A stretch of 64,000 nt of DNA from Trifolium pratense (Eukaryota; Streptophyta; Magnoliopsida; Fabales; Fabaceae). Position 1 is the first letter of the stretch, and each line of letters opens with the position of its first letter. Below, piece after piece: positions 1-10,079 of the stretch. The translations under genes and the position numbers were made by a program. The stretch spans positions 39,531,362 to 39,595,361 of the forward strand of contig NC_060061.1 in the NCBI RefSeq assembly GCF_020283565.1, written 5' to 3'. The notes under the pieces are model-generated. The model did not search any database. It saw only the letters and a program-made list of their open reading frames with translations, and was not told the origin of the DNA.

Positions 1-64
1 TTGCGACAAGAAATATGGAAAGAAAAATAATCATAACATAAATAAACTTCACTGATTCAGCCAT
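1..64 (-). CDS. NCR peptide, signal-peptide exon (cut by window edge)
   Basis: Reading down the minus strand from the ATG at 62-64 gives 21 codons, beginning MAESVKFIYVMII and then FLSIFLVA. This is the hydrophobic signal peptide typical of nodule cysteine-rich (NCR) peptides, which are secreted into the symbiosome and act on bacteroids. The rest of exon 1, the intron and the cysteine exon lie outside the window. Upstream sequence (65-115) resembles that of the other NCR loci here, including a CCCC box just before the ATG and a TATAAAGTGATCA stretch. No lesion is visible in the part present. Identification is by family resemblance; whether the full gene is intact cannot be told. Confidence 0.75.
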   Translation of the reverse strand, partial: MAESVKFIYVMIIFLSIFLVA

Positions 65-115
65 GTTTCTCCCCTTTGCAATGTAACACGAGATTTGATC
101 ACTTTATAATTTAGA
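65..115 (-). promoter_or_regulatory. NCR upstream region with TATA-like box
   Basis: On the minus strand, AAATTATAAAGTGATCAAAT lies about 40 bases before the ATG. It is followed by GCAAAGGGGAGAAAC just before the start. Equivalent stretches sit upstream of the NCR loci at 25.6, 59.1 and 63.8 kb. This suggests a shared core promoter and leader. The transcription start is inferred, not shown. Confidence 0.45.
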
Positions 116-367
116 AAGCTCGTCCTCTCGTCACACTGATAAAAAGATTTCAGCGCTTAAGAAGTTGTAAACAATTCATTCTAAAATTAAGAATCATTAT
201 TTATTTTTTTTATAAGCATTAAGAATCATTATTTAATTGTGTTTGTCCCTTTAGCACACTAAAAGAATAGGCCACATAAAAACCTTACCAATCTTATTAT
301 TTTATGCTGCTAAAAAAAAATGTGAGCCTTATTATTTTATTTTTTTGAGGGGGAAAAAAAAGCAATT

Positions 368-1010
368 TTATTCAACTTGAATAGAAATTACACTGCCTTT
401 ATCTTTTTGGATAACAAGCCAAACACAATAGGGGATGTTAGTGGTCCATTTCTTATAGGGCTCAATTTTGGCCCATTTAGCCATTTCATGAGCAGCTTGG
501 TTTGCCTTTCTTTGAACCCATCTAATGTCTAATCTAGGGTTTTCCTTTAGGAAATGCATGCAGCGCCGCACTACTCTTCCCCAGCTCTTGCAAATATCAT
601 CTTGTCCCTTAACAGCTTTAACAATAACTTGCGAGTCTAATTCAAAGATCACACTCTGCTCCCCATCTTTTCGATCCACTCTATAGCATCCATTAAACCC
701 ATAGCTTCACCAGTAACAATGTCCGCTGTCCCTTTGTGAAATCTAGTTGCAACCCCGACGGTGCTTCCATTCGACCGTCTTAGAACCAGCCCCGTCGACC
801 AATGGCCATCACTGCTTAGGTGAGCATCCACATTGATCTTCAGGATGCCCCTAAGCGGTGGACTCCAGCTGATGTCGTTGTTGCAAGCGTTCGTTCTCAC
901 TCGAGGATCTTCGATTTGCTGCTCAAAGCCATGAGTTTGGTACTCCTGTAGCTGGTTTAAAGCTGTGGAACTAATTTCTTGAGGAGGTAATGGTGAGTTT
1001 GTTAATAAAA
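368..1010 (-). pseudogene. LINE-type RNase H domain fragment (RVT_3), frameshifted
   Basis: Two overlapping minus-strand frames (649-1071 and 368-679) together cover an RNase H-like domain of the kind at the C-terminus of plant LINE polyproteins. Visible motifs are KINVDA (first Asp), GEAMGLMDAIEW (Glu), ELDSQ (second Asp) and the closing RKANQAAHEMAKWA helix. The domain is split by a one-base shift near 650-680, so no single frame encodes it. AATAAAATTGC followed by a T-run lies at about 350-375, as at LINE 3' ends. The first codons of the 649-1071 frame are Helitron 5'-terminal sequence, so the LINE piece probably lies inside or beside Helitron B. A diverged host RNase H gene is the alternative. 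Confidence 0.65.
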
Positions 1011-1092
1011 GATTTTTGTTGATACTAAAAAAATCAAGGGTATTGTTGGTATTATGAAAAGTCCACACCAAAACTCATATATTCTCTTTATA
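970..1092 (-). mobile_element. Helitron B, 5'-terminal segment
   Basis: The minus strand from 1092 downward (TATAAAGAGAATATATGAG, then TTTTGGTGTGG) matches the 5' end of Helitron A at 9047-8940 for about 105 bases. Joining the base just outside Helitron A (9048-9053, TCTATA on the minus strand) to 1092 gives a typical Helitron 5' start. So Helitron A appears to have inserted between A and T within the first bases of Helitron B. The 3' end of B was not found. Confidence 0.5.
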
Positions 1093-1154
1093 CTAACGGG
1101 CCAGGCAAGCGCGTTCCGCGCCTGCCTGTGTCTAACTTATGTACAATTACACTA

Positions 1155-1435
1155 CAAGAAAACATGCATTTACTGAGGGCCTTTGGCCCTCAGTAATGCA
1201 CAAATTTCGTCTAAAATACATGCATTACTGACGGCCTTGGGCCCTCTGTAATTAGCTCGCCAGTAATGGTTACTGACGGCCCAGGACCGTCAATAACGTT
1301 ACTGACGGCCTGGAGCCGTCAATAATACACACCGGGCAATTCAAAAGGCCACGCATTTGTGACGGCCTGGAGCCGTCAGTATGACATGTTCTTTTCACAC
1401 ATTGTGACGGCCTAGAGCCGTCAGTAATGTTGAAC
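1155..1435. repeat. CACTA left subterminal repeats
   Basis: At least five copies of a 20-22 base motif (ACTGACGGCC, a variable core such as CAGGA or TGGAG, then CCGTCA) occur here, some in inverted partial form. Such repeats bind TNPA in En/Spm elements. The outermost copy is ACTGAGGGCC...GGCCCTCAGT, a small palindrome. Confidence 0.8.
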
Positions 1436-1440
1436 GATTA

Positions 1441-1514
1441 AAAAAAAAATTAATAATTTAATTATTTAAAAATCAGTATTTGATTTTTAAATAATTAAAT
1501 TATTAATTTTTTTT
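1441..1514. repeat. AT-rich perfect hairpin
   Basis: TTAATAATTTAATTATTTAA followed by AAATC, a short spacer, and the exact reverse complement form arms of more than 30 bases. The hairpin lies just inside the left CACTA subterminal repeats, downstream of the TNPA-like gene's stop. It could fold in RNA or DNA. No gene is present. Confidence 0.7.
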
Positions 1515-1715
1515 TTAAAAAATTAATATTAATTTTTTAAAACAAAAAATATACTGCATAATAAATAATTAAAAAAATATTAAAATTAAAATTTAATAAA
1601 AAGCATAATAAAAATACTTAACATAAGCATAATTAAATATAATGATAATATTGTCATTACAAAAAGAAAACAATTAAACAAATAATAATCAACAACAGAT
1701 TATTAAAATTACACA

Positions 1716-3828
1716 TCAACGTTGGTCAGGCGGCTGATATAGTGGTCGCTTCCCCTTGCCAGTGTCTGTTGGCTGACGCGACCTTCCTCGGCCTCGGCCT
1801 CTACCTCCCTCGTGTATTACGACTCCGGGGAGTGACGTTCGCGAAGGAGGTCGTGCCACAGGCCTATGAACGAAGTTAATTGGGGCTTGATTTGGGAAGA
1901 AGTTGCCTTGGGGTTGATTTGGGTTTTCATGTGGGATTATGAAGTCTTGTTGTGGATTTAATGATCTCTGGTATTCGGTGAAAGCAGTTTGTTGATTATT
2001 TCTACCGCTTCCGTCACTACTGCTTCCACTTGTTTGCCCAGTAGGATCAAAAAATTGTAAATGAACTGGTTCATTAAGCATCTGACTCATATCCTCTATG
2101 CTCATACTCAGTACTGGATCACCCTCTCGGTACTCCGGCAGCTGATTCAAATTAACCATGCTACTCAAATCCGGTCGATATTCTTGTTCACCGGCATTTT
2201 GATTTTGTCGTGCCGAAGCCTGAGATGATGATCCAACCCCCCCCCCCCCCCGCCGGCGCCCTCTGCTGCGCAAAGAATTCCTGCAATATATGTTGGACCC
2301 GTAGGTCCACCCGGTCATCAAATGATGCTTCGAACTCATCGCGGAATTCTTCTCTATACGTGGCCCTCATTCGCGCTTCATACTCATCATCGGTTTCCTC
2401 TCTTTGAGTTGGACGAGAGCGTCCTGTACTCGATGAAGATGAAGATGTGTAAGTGACATCTCTCAAACCAGTTGGGTCACTTGCATATAGAGAAGATGTA
2501 CACCCAGCAGCGAATTTGCGACCTCGAGTCGCACCACCAGCATTCTTAACAAAAGCCAACGACATCTTGTTTCGACGAACATCCTCATTATCTCGCCTAT
2601 GAGGTGGTAGTCGTAGTTGGCTTGCATTATATTCTTCAACCCAAATTTGCGTCAACCTCTACAATAAATTAAAAAAAATTTATAATTAATTAATTATAAT
2701 GTTTAGATATAATTATATAATGTTTAAAAAATAATGTTATACGAAATAAATAATAAATAATATATATAATTAAATACTTACCGACACTTCTTGCGCCCTT
2801 GCCCCCGTCCACTGACCGGAATCTGCATACCGGTGCATCATGTCATTCATCTCCATAAAGGTGGGTGGACGACCAAATTGTTGGATGAACTCAAGACGAA
2901 GCGTTCCGGCAGATTTAGACCCTCCAGAGTGTACGCACGCACGATTGGCTTCATCAGTATTTCTGTTGGCTTTGTTCTTTATACACTTTGCAATATACTC
3001 TTCCTCTTCCCATCTGCGGCACAGCATAGGGTATGAATTGCCAGCGAGCCAAAGTGGTGGTTTTGAAGGATCCTTTTTAATCTTTTTCCGCGCTTCAAAA
3101 AGTAAGGTCGACAGACGCTTGGTGGCTTTTTTGTTGAATATACGCTCAATAGCCGCTGTGTGGTGATTCAGCCAAGTTACTTGCGACTACGAAAAATAAA
3201 GAAAAATTGTTAATAAATTAGTAAATATATGTTTAGTAACAAAATTGATTGGATAAAAAAGTAATTATAAATAAAAACGTACCCTGAAGCCATTCCAAAA
3301 TTGTTGATATCCACGCTCATCTGCCCTGACCTCCGTCCAATTGAGATATGGAGCCTGGAATTTGGATTTCAATGCATTATTGATTGCCTTATTCGCCGGA
3401 TTTTGGGGTTGCAAACTGCACAATATATATATATATATATTAGTTAAGAATAATTATCATATATATCCAATTAATTTATTAAACACAAATTCTTAATAAT
3501 AATTAACTTACTCTGTGGCGGTATATGGCATGATGATGGGTCTACCATGCCGGTCAACCAACAATTCATTTTGAGGAGCTAGAAGTGCAATATCGGCAAT
3601 TTCCTCGTCCTCGTGGTCATCATCGTCGTCGTAGGAGTCGTACTCCTCTTCCACACCATCTACGGTTCGAGACTTGGGCATACCCTCCAACCATCGATTC
3701 CGAACAACGCGGCGGGGTAATCTACGTCTACGTGGAGCGCGTCCGCGTCCGACACCCGGTGCTGGTGGAATATCATCAATGTCATCATCGACATTGTCAT
3801 CATCAAAATTTTCTTCATCTGGATTCAT
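1716..3828 (-). pseudogene. TNPA-like / Ptta-En-Spm plant transposase gene of the CACTA element
   Basis: Minus-strand pieces run in this order. 3508-3828 starts MNPDEENFDDD and is acidic then RRRRLPRR-basic. An exon at about 3283-3420 includes NALKSKFQAPYLNW. One at about 2783-3187 includes PSKPPLWLAGNSYP, RWEEEEY and FGRPPTFMEMND. The last, about 1716-2657, includes RRNKMSLAFVKNAGG, then a GRGRGRGRSR tail. The LW..RWWxxxE and GRPPT motifs are those of the plant transposase family found next to TNP2 in CACTA elements. The coding frame changes across a run of 15 C at 2237-2251, so the C-terminal Gly/Arg-rich tail is in a different frame from the upstream domain. This may be a true frameshift or a homopolymer sequencing error. 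Exon ends other than the start are approximate. Confidence 0.7.
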
Positions 3829-3842
3829 CTATAATAAAAAAA

Positions 3843-3940
3843 TATATGATAAATATATTTATATAATTAAGAAATACATGACAAATATATATATAATTAA
3901 GAAATACATGACAAATATATATATAATTAATTAAGAAATA
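3843..3940. repeat. Short tandem repeat in transposon intergenic region
   Basis: Three copies of about 33-35 bases containing AATTAAGAAATACATGACA and an (AT)n stretch occur upstream of the TNPA-like start. A separate (AT)10 run is at 3422-3441, in an intron of that gene. Confidence 0.7.
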
Positions 3941-4055
3941 CATGACATATATTGTTTTATAATTCATCATCATTAAACGATAAAAATGCAACCAAAAACA
4001 AATATTCAAGTACAACGATTAATATTATTACAACGCGGATAACTATATTATAAAA

Positions 4056-4829
4056 TTAATTGTCATCCCAATCTGATACATCTTCATCATCACTGCATTC
4101 ATCATCACCATTAGCTTCGACGTCCTCTTCATCAACATCACCATCAGAAGGTACTTCTTCGGCTTCTTCTTGTACACAAAGTTGATTAAAAGTTTCAACT
4201 GCAATGACATCATCAACATTGGACATCTCATCTTCCTGATATGGTTCATCTTCACGTTCATCTATCTCATTTTTTTCAATCAGACCCCTTGGTTTTGATG
4301 TTATTGCGGCACACCAACCTCGCTTATCCCTTGTAGTCGATGGATAAGGGACATAGTGAACTTGTCTGACGTTATGAGCCATAGCAAACGGATCATACAA
4401 TGGATAATGTTTGTTCATTTTTATGTCCACGGTATTAGTCTTTGAATCATATCTGGTACCTCTATTTGAAGGATCAAACCATTTACAGTAAAACAACACG
4501 ACTGTTTTCTTGTAATCAAGGTAATTGTATTCGATTTCAAATATGTTCTCAATGACACCGTAAAAATCTCCTTCACCATTTTCAGTCACACCTTTCATAC
4601 ACACTCCACTGTTTACTGTTGTTTTTCCTTCACTCCAACTGTGTGTCTCAAATCTGTAACCATTGACAAAGTAGGTGTGCCATTGTTTCACGGTTGACTT
4701 TGGGCCATCAGATAAGTTTCTCAAGTGTTGTATGACACGAGTTGCGGGTGTTTGTTGGTACATGTATTCTTTGAACCATGCTGGAAATTCCGAATTGATT
4801 TGAGAAGAAGTATGTTGTGTTAAAAACAT
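4056..4829 (-). CDS. CACTA transposase C-terminal part, DUF4216-like
   Basis: A 257-codon minus-strand frame follows the DUF4218 part across a short gap (4830-4906) that looks like an intron. It contains VKQWHTYFVNGYRF, the central FEIEYNYLDYKKTVVLFYCKWFD region (read in parts), DPFAMAHNVRQVHYV and PYPSTTRDKRGWCAAI. These match the DUF4216 module usually joined to TNP2 transposases. The last 60 residues are very acidic (runs of D and E) and end SDWDDN. It is likely the last exon of the transposase gene rather than a separate gene. Confidence 0.75.
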   Translation of the reverse strand: MFLTQHTSSQINSEFPAWFKEYMYQQTPATRVIQHLRNLSDGPKSTVKQWHTYFVNGYRFETHSWSEGKTTVNSGVCMKGVTENGEGDFYGVIENIFEIEYNYLDYKKTVVLFYCKWFDPSNRGTRYDSKTNTVDIKMNKHYPLYDPFAMAHNVRQVHYVPYPSTTRDKRGWCAAITSKPRGLIEKNEIDEREDEPYQEDEMSNVDDVIAVETFNQLCVQEEAEEVPSDGDVDEEDVEANGDDECSDDEDVSDWDDN

Positions 4830-4907
4830 CCTAAGTTATTAAATATCGTTAGTTATAAGCGAACTTAATTGGAATAAATAATTATTTATTAACTAATTAA
4901 AAATACT

Positions 4908-5350
4908 CACTGTAAATATGGCTCGACTTCATTGCAATTAATCAGCAAGTGAACATGCGCCGAATAGAGAACTTTGTCACCAGGATACAACACTTTCTCA
5001 CCACCACCATTACGACCAGGCAAGCTGAATATTGACATGTTTAATGGGTGAATTCTCACAGGCCGAGATGTTTCAGTTTCATTGCGAATATGGCTTGATG
5101 ACAACGTGTCTTTGAAGTAATGCGAACAAAAGTAAATTGTTTCGCGGTGTAAGTATGTTGCACAAATTGAGCCTTCGACCCTAGCTTTGTTTTTCACGGC
5201 ACGTTTTGCATAACCCATGAACCTTTCGAACGGGTACATCCATCTATATTGAACTGGCCCACCAAGCCTAGCCTCGTATGCAAGATGCACCACAACATGC
5301 TCCATAGAATCAAACAAGGCAGGAGGAAATATTCTCTCCAACTTACACAA
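4908..5350 (-). pseudogene. CACTA transposase middle part, DUF4218
   Basis: The frame reads LCKLERIFPPALFDSMEH, then VHLAYEARLGGPVQYRWMYP and FERFMGYAKRAVKNKARVEG, which is the DUF4218 module of TNP2 transposases. In complete relatives, roughly 70 residues separate the NGKLL motif of the previous exon from LCKLERIFPP. Here they are replaced by a few bases with a stop codon. The deletion puts a stop (at about 5357) between the catalytic part and this part. The loss of about 70 residues is from knowledge of the family. Confidence 0.8.
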
Positions 5351-5356
5351 GATCAG

Positions 5357-7303
5357 TTACGTTTGCAATAGAAGTTTGCCGTTAGATGTCTCCACCAACA
5401 ACAGTTCGTTACGTTTGCAATACAACCCTATGTCTCTCCTCGCGTTGTCATTATCTTTCGTTTTTCCTTTGACATTCATGACAGTGTTAAAAATATTTTC
5501 AAACACATTTTTCTCAATATGCATAACATCAAGGTTGTGACGTAAAAGGTTGTCTTTCCAATACGGCAGATCCCAAAAGATACTTCTTTTTGTCCAGTTG
5601 TGTGTTTGTCCATAACCACGCGGTTTAGATGCAACACCACCTACAACCTCAACCTTTGGAATATCTTTCACTTTGTTCCAGACTTGTCGGGATGTCAAAT
5701 AATCTGGTGGATCACGAGTCTCGGTGTCACCATGAACAAAAGCATTTTTATTTCTTCTAAACGGATGATCAGTAGGCAAGAACCGACGATGACAGTCAAA
5801 CCAAGTAGCCTTCCCACCGTTTTCTAACCAAAACGCTTTGGTGTCCATCATGCAAATAGGACATCCTAGTTTACCATGTGTCCCCCATCCATACAACATC
5901 CCATATGCAGGAAAATCATTAATGGTCCACATCAAAGCTCCTCTCATATTGAAATTTCGTTTTTGGTTGATATCATACGTCGCAACACCGTTCCACAATC
6001 TCTTCAAATCATCAATCAAAGGTTGTAAATAGATATCAATACCAACAGTTGGACTAGATGGGCCTGGTATTACAGCGGCTAAAAACATGTAAGGTTTTGA
6101 CATGCACATATCAGGAGGAAGATTGTACGGGGTAACCAGAACAGGCCAACATGAATATGGAGTGGCTGATACTTGAGTATATGGTGTAAATCCATCTGAG
6201 CATAACCCAAGTCGGACATTCCGTGGCTCCGAAGCAAATTCAGGATAAACTTGATCAAAATGCTTCCAAGCCATTCCATCAGAAGGATGTCGCAACTCAC
6301 CTGACATTTTTCTCCTTTCATAGTTTTCACGATGCCATGTCATTTTACTGGCTGTTTGCATCGATGCATACAACCTTTGCAACCTTGGTATTATGGGTAA
6401 ATAGAACATCGCCTTTCTTGGGATTGGCTTCCTTCTGACTGACCGTGAATTTCTTGTTACACGATATCTTGGTTCTTGACAAAATTTACATTCAAGTAAT
6501 GCACCGTCATCTACACCAAATTCGTTGCTATAGTACAACATACACCCGTTAACACAACAGTCAATTCTCTTCGCTCCGAGTCCTAACTTTGCAACCAATT
6601 GTCTTGCTTCGTAATAATTTTTTGGCAAATCAAGAGGACGGTCTATTGTTATATCCAACATCAGTTTTGTTATCAAGTCCATGGTGTATTCTGAAACAAG
6701 ACATTCAGACTTGATACCCAAAAGTCTAATACACACCGTTAACTTTGAGTCTCGAGAGCCTTCACACAACGGTGTATTTGTCTCTTTCAAAAGATCAAAA
6801 AATCGCTGGGCTTCCTCATTTGGTCTCTCGACGTTAACATCAGCGTCATATTCATCATCAGCAGGGTCGTCGACATCATTTGGCACATAAATCGGCGTAT
6901 TAAACCCAAGGGCATTAGTTATCATATTGTCCATCTCATTAAACGGATCATAATGCTGATGATAATATTGGGGAACAACAACGGGCTGAAAAACACTGCT
7001 TGAAGCACGATTTTGATTCACGGGAACAGTCGTGGAACATCCTTCGCCATGACTTGACCAAACCCAATAATTAGGTTGGAATCCCTTTTTATATAAATGA
7101 GACCTAATTTCATCTTCGCTCTGTATTCTTGTACATCGACAAAGTACACACGGACATCTAATTCCCCCTTCACGTATCACAATGTCATTATATTTTACTG
7201 TATTGATAAACATTTCGACCCCTATTTTAAATTCCTCTTTAACCCGGCCCCTCTTTCCAGGATTATGTCTATCGTACATCCAATTACGATTGCTAAAATC
7301 CAT
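5357..7303 (-). CDS. TNP2-type CACTA transposase, N-terminal and catalytic part
   Basis: A 648-codon frame starts MDFSNRNWMYDRHNPGKRGR. Residues about 1-90 are the transposase-associated domain with CPCVLCRC and YKKGFQPNYWVWSSHGE. Residues about 180-640 are the tnp2 family domain, with CVNGCMLYYS, CKFCQEPRY, GLCSDGFTPYTQ and LGCPICMMDTKAFWL motifs and HNLDVMHIEKNVFENIFNTV near the end. These mark the core of En/Spm-type transposases that cut and join element ends. It ends early at NGKLLLQT-stop, where a deletion with filler has removed the join to the DUF4218 part. Leader exons probably lie in 7645-8365. Confidence 0.9.
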   Translation of the reverse strand: MDFSNRNWMYDRHNPGKRGRVKEEFKIGVEMFINTVKYNDIVIREGGIRCPCVLCRCTRIQSEDEIRSHLYKKGFQPNYWVWSSHGEGCSTTVPVNQNRASSSVFQPVVVPQYYHQHYDPFNEMDNMITNALGFNTPIYVPNDVDDPADDEYDADVNVERPNEEAQRFFDLLKETNTPLCEGSRDSKLTVCIRLLGIKSECLVSEYTMDLITKLMLDITIDRPLDLPKNYYEARQLVAKLGLGAKRIDCCVNGCMLYYSNEFGVDDGALLECKFCQEPRYRVTRNSRSVRRKPIPRKAMFYLPIIPRLQRLYASMQTASKMTWHRENYERRKMSGELRHPSDGMAWKHFDQVYPEFASEPRNVRLGLCSDGFTPYTQVSATPYSCWPVLVTPYNLPPDMCMSKPYMFLAAVIPGPSSPTVGIDIYLQPLIDDLKRLWNGVATYDINQKRNFNMRGALMWTINDFPAYGMLYGWGTHGKLGCPICMMDTKAFWLENGGKATWFDCHRRFLPTDHPFRRNKNAFVHGDTETRDPPDYLTSRQVWNKVKDIPKVEVVGGVASKPRGYGQTHNWTKRSIFWDLPYWKDNLLRHNLDVMHIEKNVFENIFNTVMNVKGKTKDNDNARRDIGLYCKRNELLLVETSNGKLLLQT

Positions 7304-7644
7304 ATCTGTGTAGTTTAATTAATATATAATTAGATCGATATATGTATTAAATTTATTACTTTATTTTTCAAAAGTATTTTGGACATATATATATGTCTAC
7401 TCAACAATAACATATAAACTTTTAACATTTTATTTTTAAAGTTTATGGTTTATTAAATCTAAAAAATACTAAGTTTTTTAGTTGACAAAACTACCGACTT
7501 TTTAACATATATATTATAATTTTTTAAAATATAATTGTTTTTCTTTTTTTAAATACATAGTAATAATAAAATGCTAGTAACTATTTCTAAGTGTACGGTA
7601 AAAATAAAACTATCACTAAATATTATAAATTAAAATTACATATA

Positions 7645-8365
7645 TTACTTACTTGGGTGCCGGGTAGAGTCTTACTTGGCGCGCGCTCCTAACCACAAAC
7701 TCCGCTCCTAACCCACGACCTCCGATGACCACGAGAATTTGCTAATAAAAATTGTAAATAACAAATTATTAGAACATATACATTTAAATAACAAAGTAAA
7801 AATTTTAACTTTAAAAGTAAAACACAAACACTTACCACTTTTTAGATGGAGATATGAAAATTACATCACTTTTTTAAAAATACACAAACTGTTAAAAAAT
7901 TTCTTTTATAAATTTTTTTTAAAAAAATTTCGTTTTTTTAAAAAATAATATAAATATACTGTTTTTTTGAAAAAAAAATACTTATTTAAAAAAAATAATT
8001 CTGTTTTCGAAATAAACAAAATTAAATATATTTTTTTAATTTTTTTTACAAAAACAATAACTTTTATACATAGTGATAAGAAAATATTAGTAATAAATTA
8101 CAAAGTATTAATTAATAACTATTACTAAGTATACGATAAAAAAAAACTATCACTATATAAATTAAAATTACGTTACTTACTTGGGTGCCGAGTAGATTCT
8201 TACTTGGCGCGCACCTAGCCCACGAACTCCGCTCCTCACGAGAATAAGACTTGCTATTAAAAATGGTAAAACACAAATATTAGAACATATACATTTAAAT
8301 AACAAAACAAAAATTTTAAATTCGTAAAAGTAAAACACAAACACTTACCACTTTTTGTATGGAGA
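7645..8365 (-). repeat. Direct duplication of the CACTA 5' leader region
   Basis: About 200 bases at 7645-7855 are repeated at 8165-8365. Shared are TTACTTGGGTGCCG, CTTACTTGGCGCGC, CGAACTCCGCTCCT-type sequence and CACAAACACTTACCACTTTTT. On the minus strand both copies contain two good splice donors (GCACCCAAGTAAGTAA and AAAAGTGGTAAGTG). The duplication therefore probably doubled one or more leader exons. Between the copies is AT-rich sequence without a gene. Confidence 0.65.
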
Positions 8366-8514
8366 TTAAGTTGAAAGTATGAAATTAGAGAAAATTTAAG
8401 AGAGAAGTTAGATAAAATTTAGAGAGAGAATGGAAATGAAAAAATGAAGTGAAGGAGTAGTAATATATAGGAGTAGTCATAATTGACCGTTACAATTTAA
8501 AATTCAAAATCAAG

Positions 8515-8840
8515 CAATTACTGACGGCCATAAGCCGTCATAATTGTCCAACGGAAATGTGGTTACTGACGGCCTGGGACCGTCATAACTCACATGCGTT
8601 ACTGACGGCCCAGGACCGTCATAATTGCTTAACGGCTAGTGCGATACTAACGGCCTGGGACCGTCTGAAATGGGCAGTGCAATACTGACGGCCCAGGACC
8701 GTCACTAATGCTTAATAGTTAATTTTTTAATTATTTCCGTTCTTCAAGACTACTTACTGACGGCCATAAGCCTTCAATATCCCACAAATGCATTACTGAG
8801 GGCTTTTAGCCCTCAATAAGTTTGGTCAGTAATATTATGT
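8515..8840. repeat. CACTA right subterminal repeats
   Basis: Six or more copies of ACTGACGGCCnnnnnCCGTCA occur in mixed condition, some with CCTTCA or CGTCTG variants. They mirror the left array and end in an ACTGAGGGCTTTTAGCCCTCA palindrome close to the terminal inverted repeat. Confidence 0.8.
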
Positions 8841-9053
8841 TTTCTTGTAGTGTTAAAAAAATGTCTTATGTTATGTTGAGTTTGTGAATAAAAAAATTTT
8901 GCTGCTAAAAAAAATAAGATGTGTTTTATGTTATGGTGAGTTTGTTAATAAAAGATTTTTATTGCTACTAAGAAAAATCAAGGGTATTGTTGTTATTATA
9001 AAAAGTCCACACCAAAACTCATGTATCTTCTTTATATATAGTATAGATATAGA

Positions 9054-10077
9054 TTAAAAGATTCAATTTAATCCCAACAAAATTAAAAACAAAAAACAAC
9101 AAAATTTAAATAAAAAAATCAGTTTTGTTTTTGTTTTATTTTAAATTTAAAAATTAAAAGGAAATGATGTGGCAAATGATATGACAAAAAATCCACGTGT
9201 CTGTCCAAGTGTATCAACGTTTGCCACGTGTCTACATCTAACAACGTTAGTCAAAAAATTGACGGGAGGGACTAACGTATTACACGAAATAAAAGATAAG
9301 AGAACATTTGAAACTTTTAAAAGATAAGGGACCAAATGTGCAATTAAGCCTAAATATTACTCCCTCCAGTCACATTTATATATATATAAAGAATATAAGA
9401 TAAAAAAAAGATGATATGCTTCAAAATAGGAATAAAACAACAAAATAGAACAATATATATGCATAAAAATAGCAACAAATTAAAAGAGATGATTATGATC
9501 AACTCAACAATCACACTAAAAAAAAAAAGATAAATACAATAATTTTTTTTTTTATAAGAGAAATGAATTATTATATGCTTAAAAATAAGAATAAAATACG
9601 TCATAGGTAGGAATATAGAAATGAGAATAAAATAGTCAATTCTATCCCAAAAAAAAATAACAAAATAGTCAATAAAAAATGATAGAAAAAATAAGACGAA
9701 TATATCTAATAAAAGTCAGTGACCCGTGAGAATGCACGAGGGTTTAAACAAATTATATATGAATCTATTCTCATATTTGAAGAGAATTTTGTTCTTAGAC
9801 TCTTTTCTTTGGATAGATTGTAATAGTAGTCACATCAGAAACCTAGTTTTGATGAAAGTGTCGTGAAGTTTGAATAAAACTATCGATTTTGACTGAAAAT
9901 TTTGAATTTAATCAATCTGACCGTTCAATATCATATAAATGATGTGAAAAATGAATGAGAAAAAATAATTTTGATGATCGGACTCCGAATGGATAGACAA
10001 ATTATAGCAGTCTCATCGAAAACCTAGTTTTAATGAAAGGAGCATGAAGTTTACCTAAAACTATCGATTTATAAAAT
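9054..10077. other. Intergenic, AT-rich; Stowaway half and 180-bp direct repeat
   Basis: No gene is seen. 9359-9400 begins like a Stowaway left end (TACTCCCTCCAGTCACATTTATA) without a matching right end. A segment of about 80 bases at 9812-9890 (AAACCTAGTTTTGATGAAAG then AAACTATCGATTTT) recurs at 9992-10070. 9120-9350 resembles common dispersed plant repeat text (GACGGGAGGGACTAACGT). Confidence 0.5.
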
Positions 10078-10079
10078 TA

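Larger units (their letters stand above)
1150..8852 (-). mobile_element. CACTA (En/Spm) DNA transposon, 7.7 kb
   Basis: The ends are inverted repeats beginning CACTACAAGAAAA (1150-1162; complement at 8840-8852). They are flanked by the 3-bp target duplication TTA (1147-1149 and 8853-8855). Both ends carry arrays of subterminal repeats of the form ACTGACGGCCnnnnnCCGTCA. All genes read on the minus strand: a TNP2-type transposase (7303 to about 4056) and a TNPA-like gene (3828 to 1716). The transposase has an internal deletion and an early stop, and the second gene has a frame change in a C-run. The copy is therefore probably not autonomous, although its ends could still be mobilised by a related transposase. 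Confidence 0.93.
1093..9047 (-). mobile_element. Helitron A (about 250 bp net) split by a CACTA element
   Basis: On the minus strand the 5' end reads TCTATACTATATATAAAG at 9047. The 3' end carries a strong hairpin (CAGGCAGGCGCG, loop GAA, CGCGCTTGCCTG; 1101-1127) followed by GGCCCGTTAG at 1093. It is flanked by A on the 5' side and T on the 3' side, as expected for rolling-circle insertion between A and T. The terminal CTRR is TTAG rather than CTAG, a weak point. The CACTA element at 1150-8852 lies inside with its own TTA target duplication. No protein gene belongs to the Helitron; it is non-autonomous. Confidence 0.5.

Noticed and set aside
2210..2407. Plus-strand frames through the C-run and over the transposon genes
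   Set aside because: They are antisense shadows of the TNPA-like and TNP2 genes.
9720..9755. ACCCGTGAGAATGCACGAGGGT as a Helitron 3' end
   Set aside because: The stem is imperfect and no CTRR-T follows within the expected distance.
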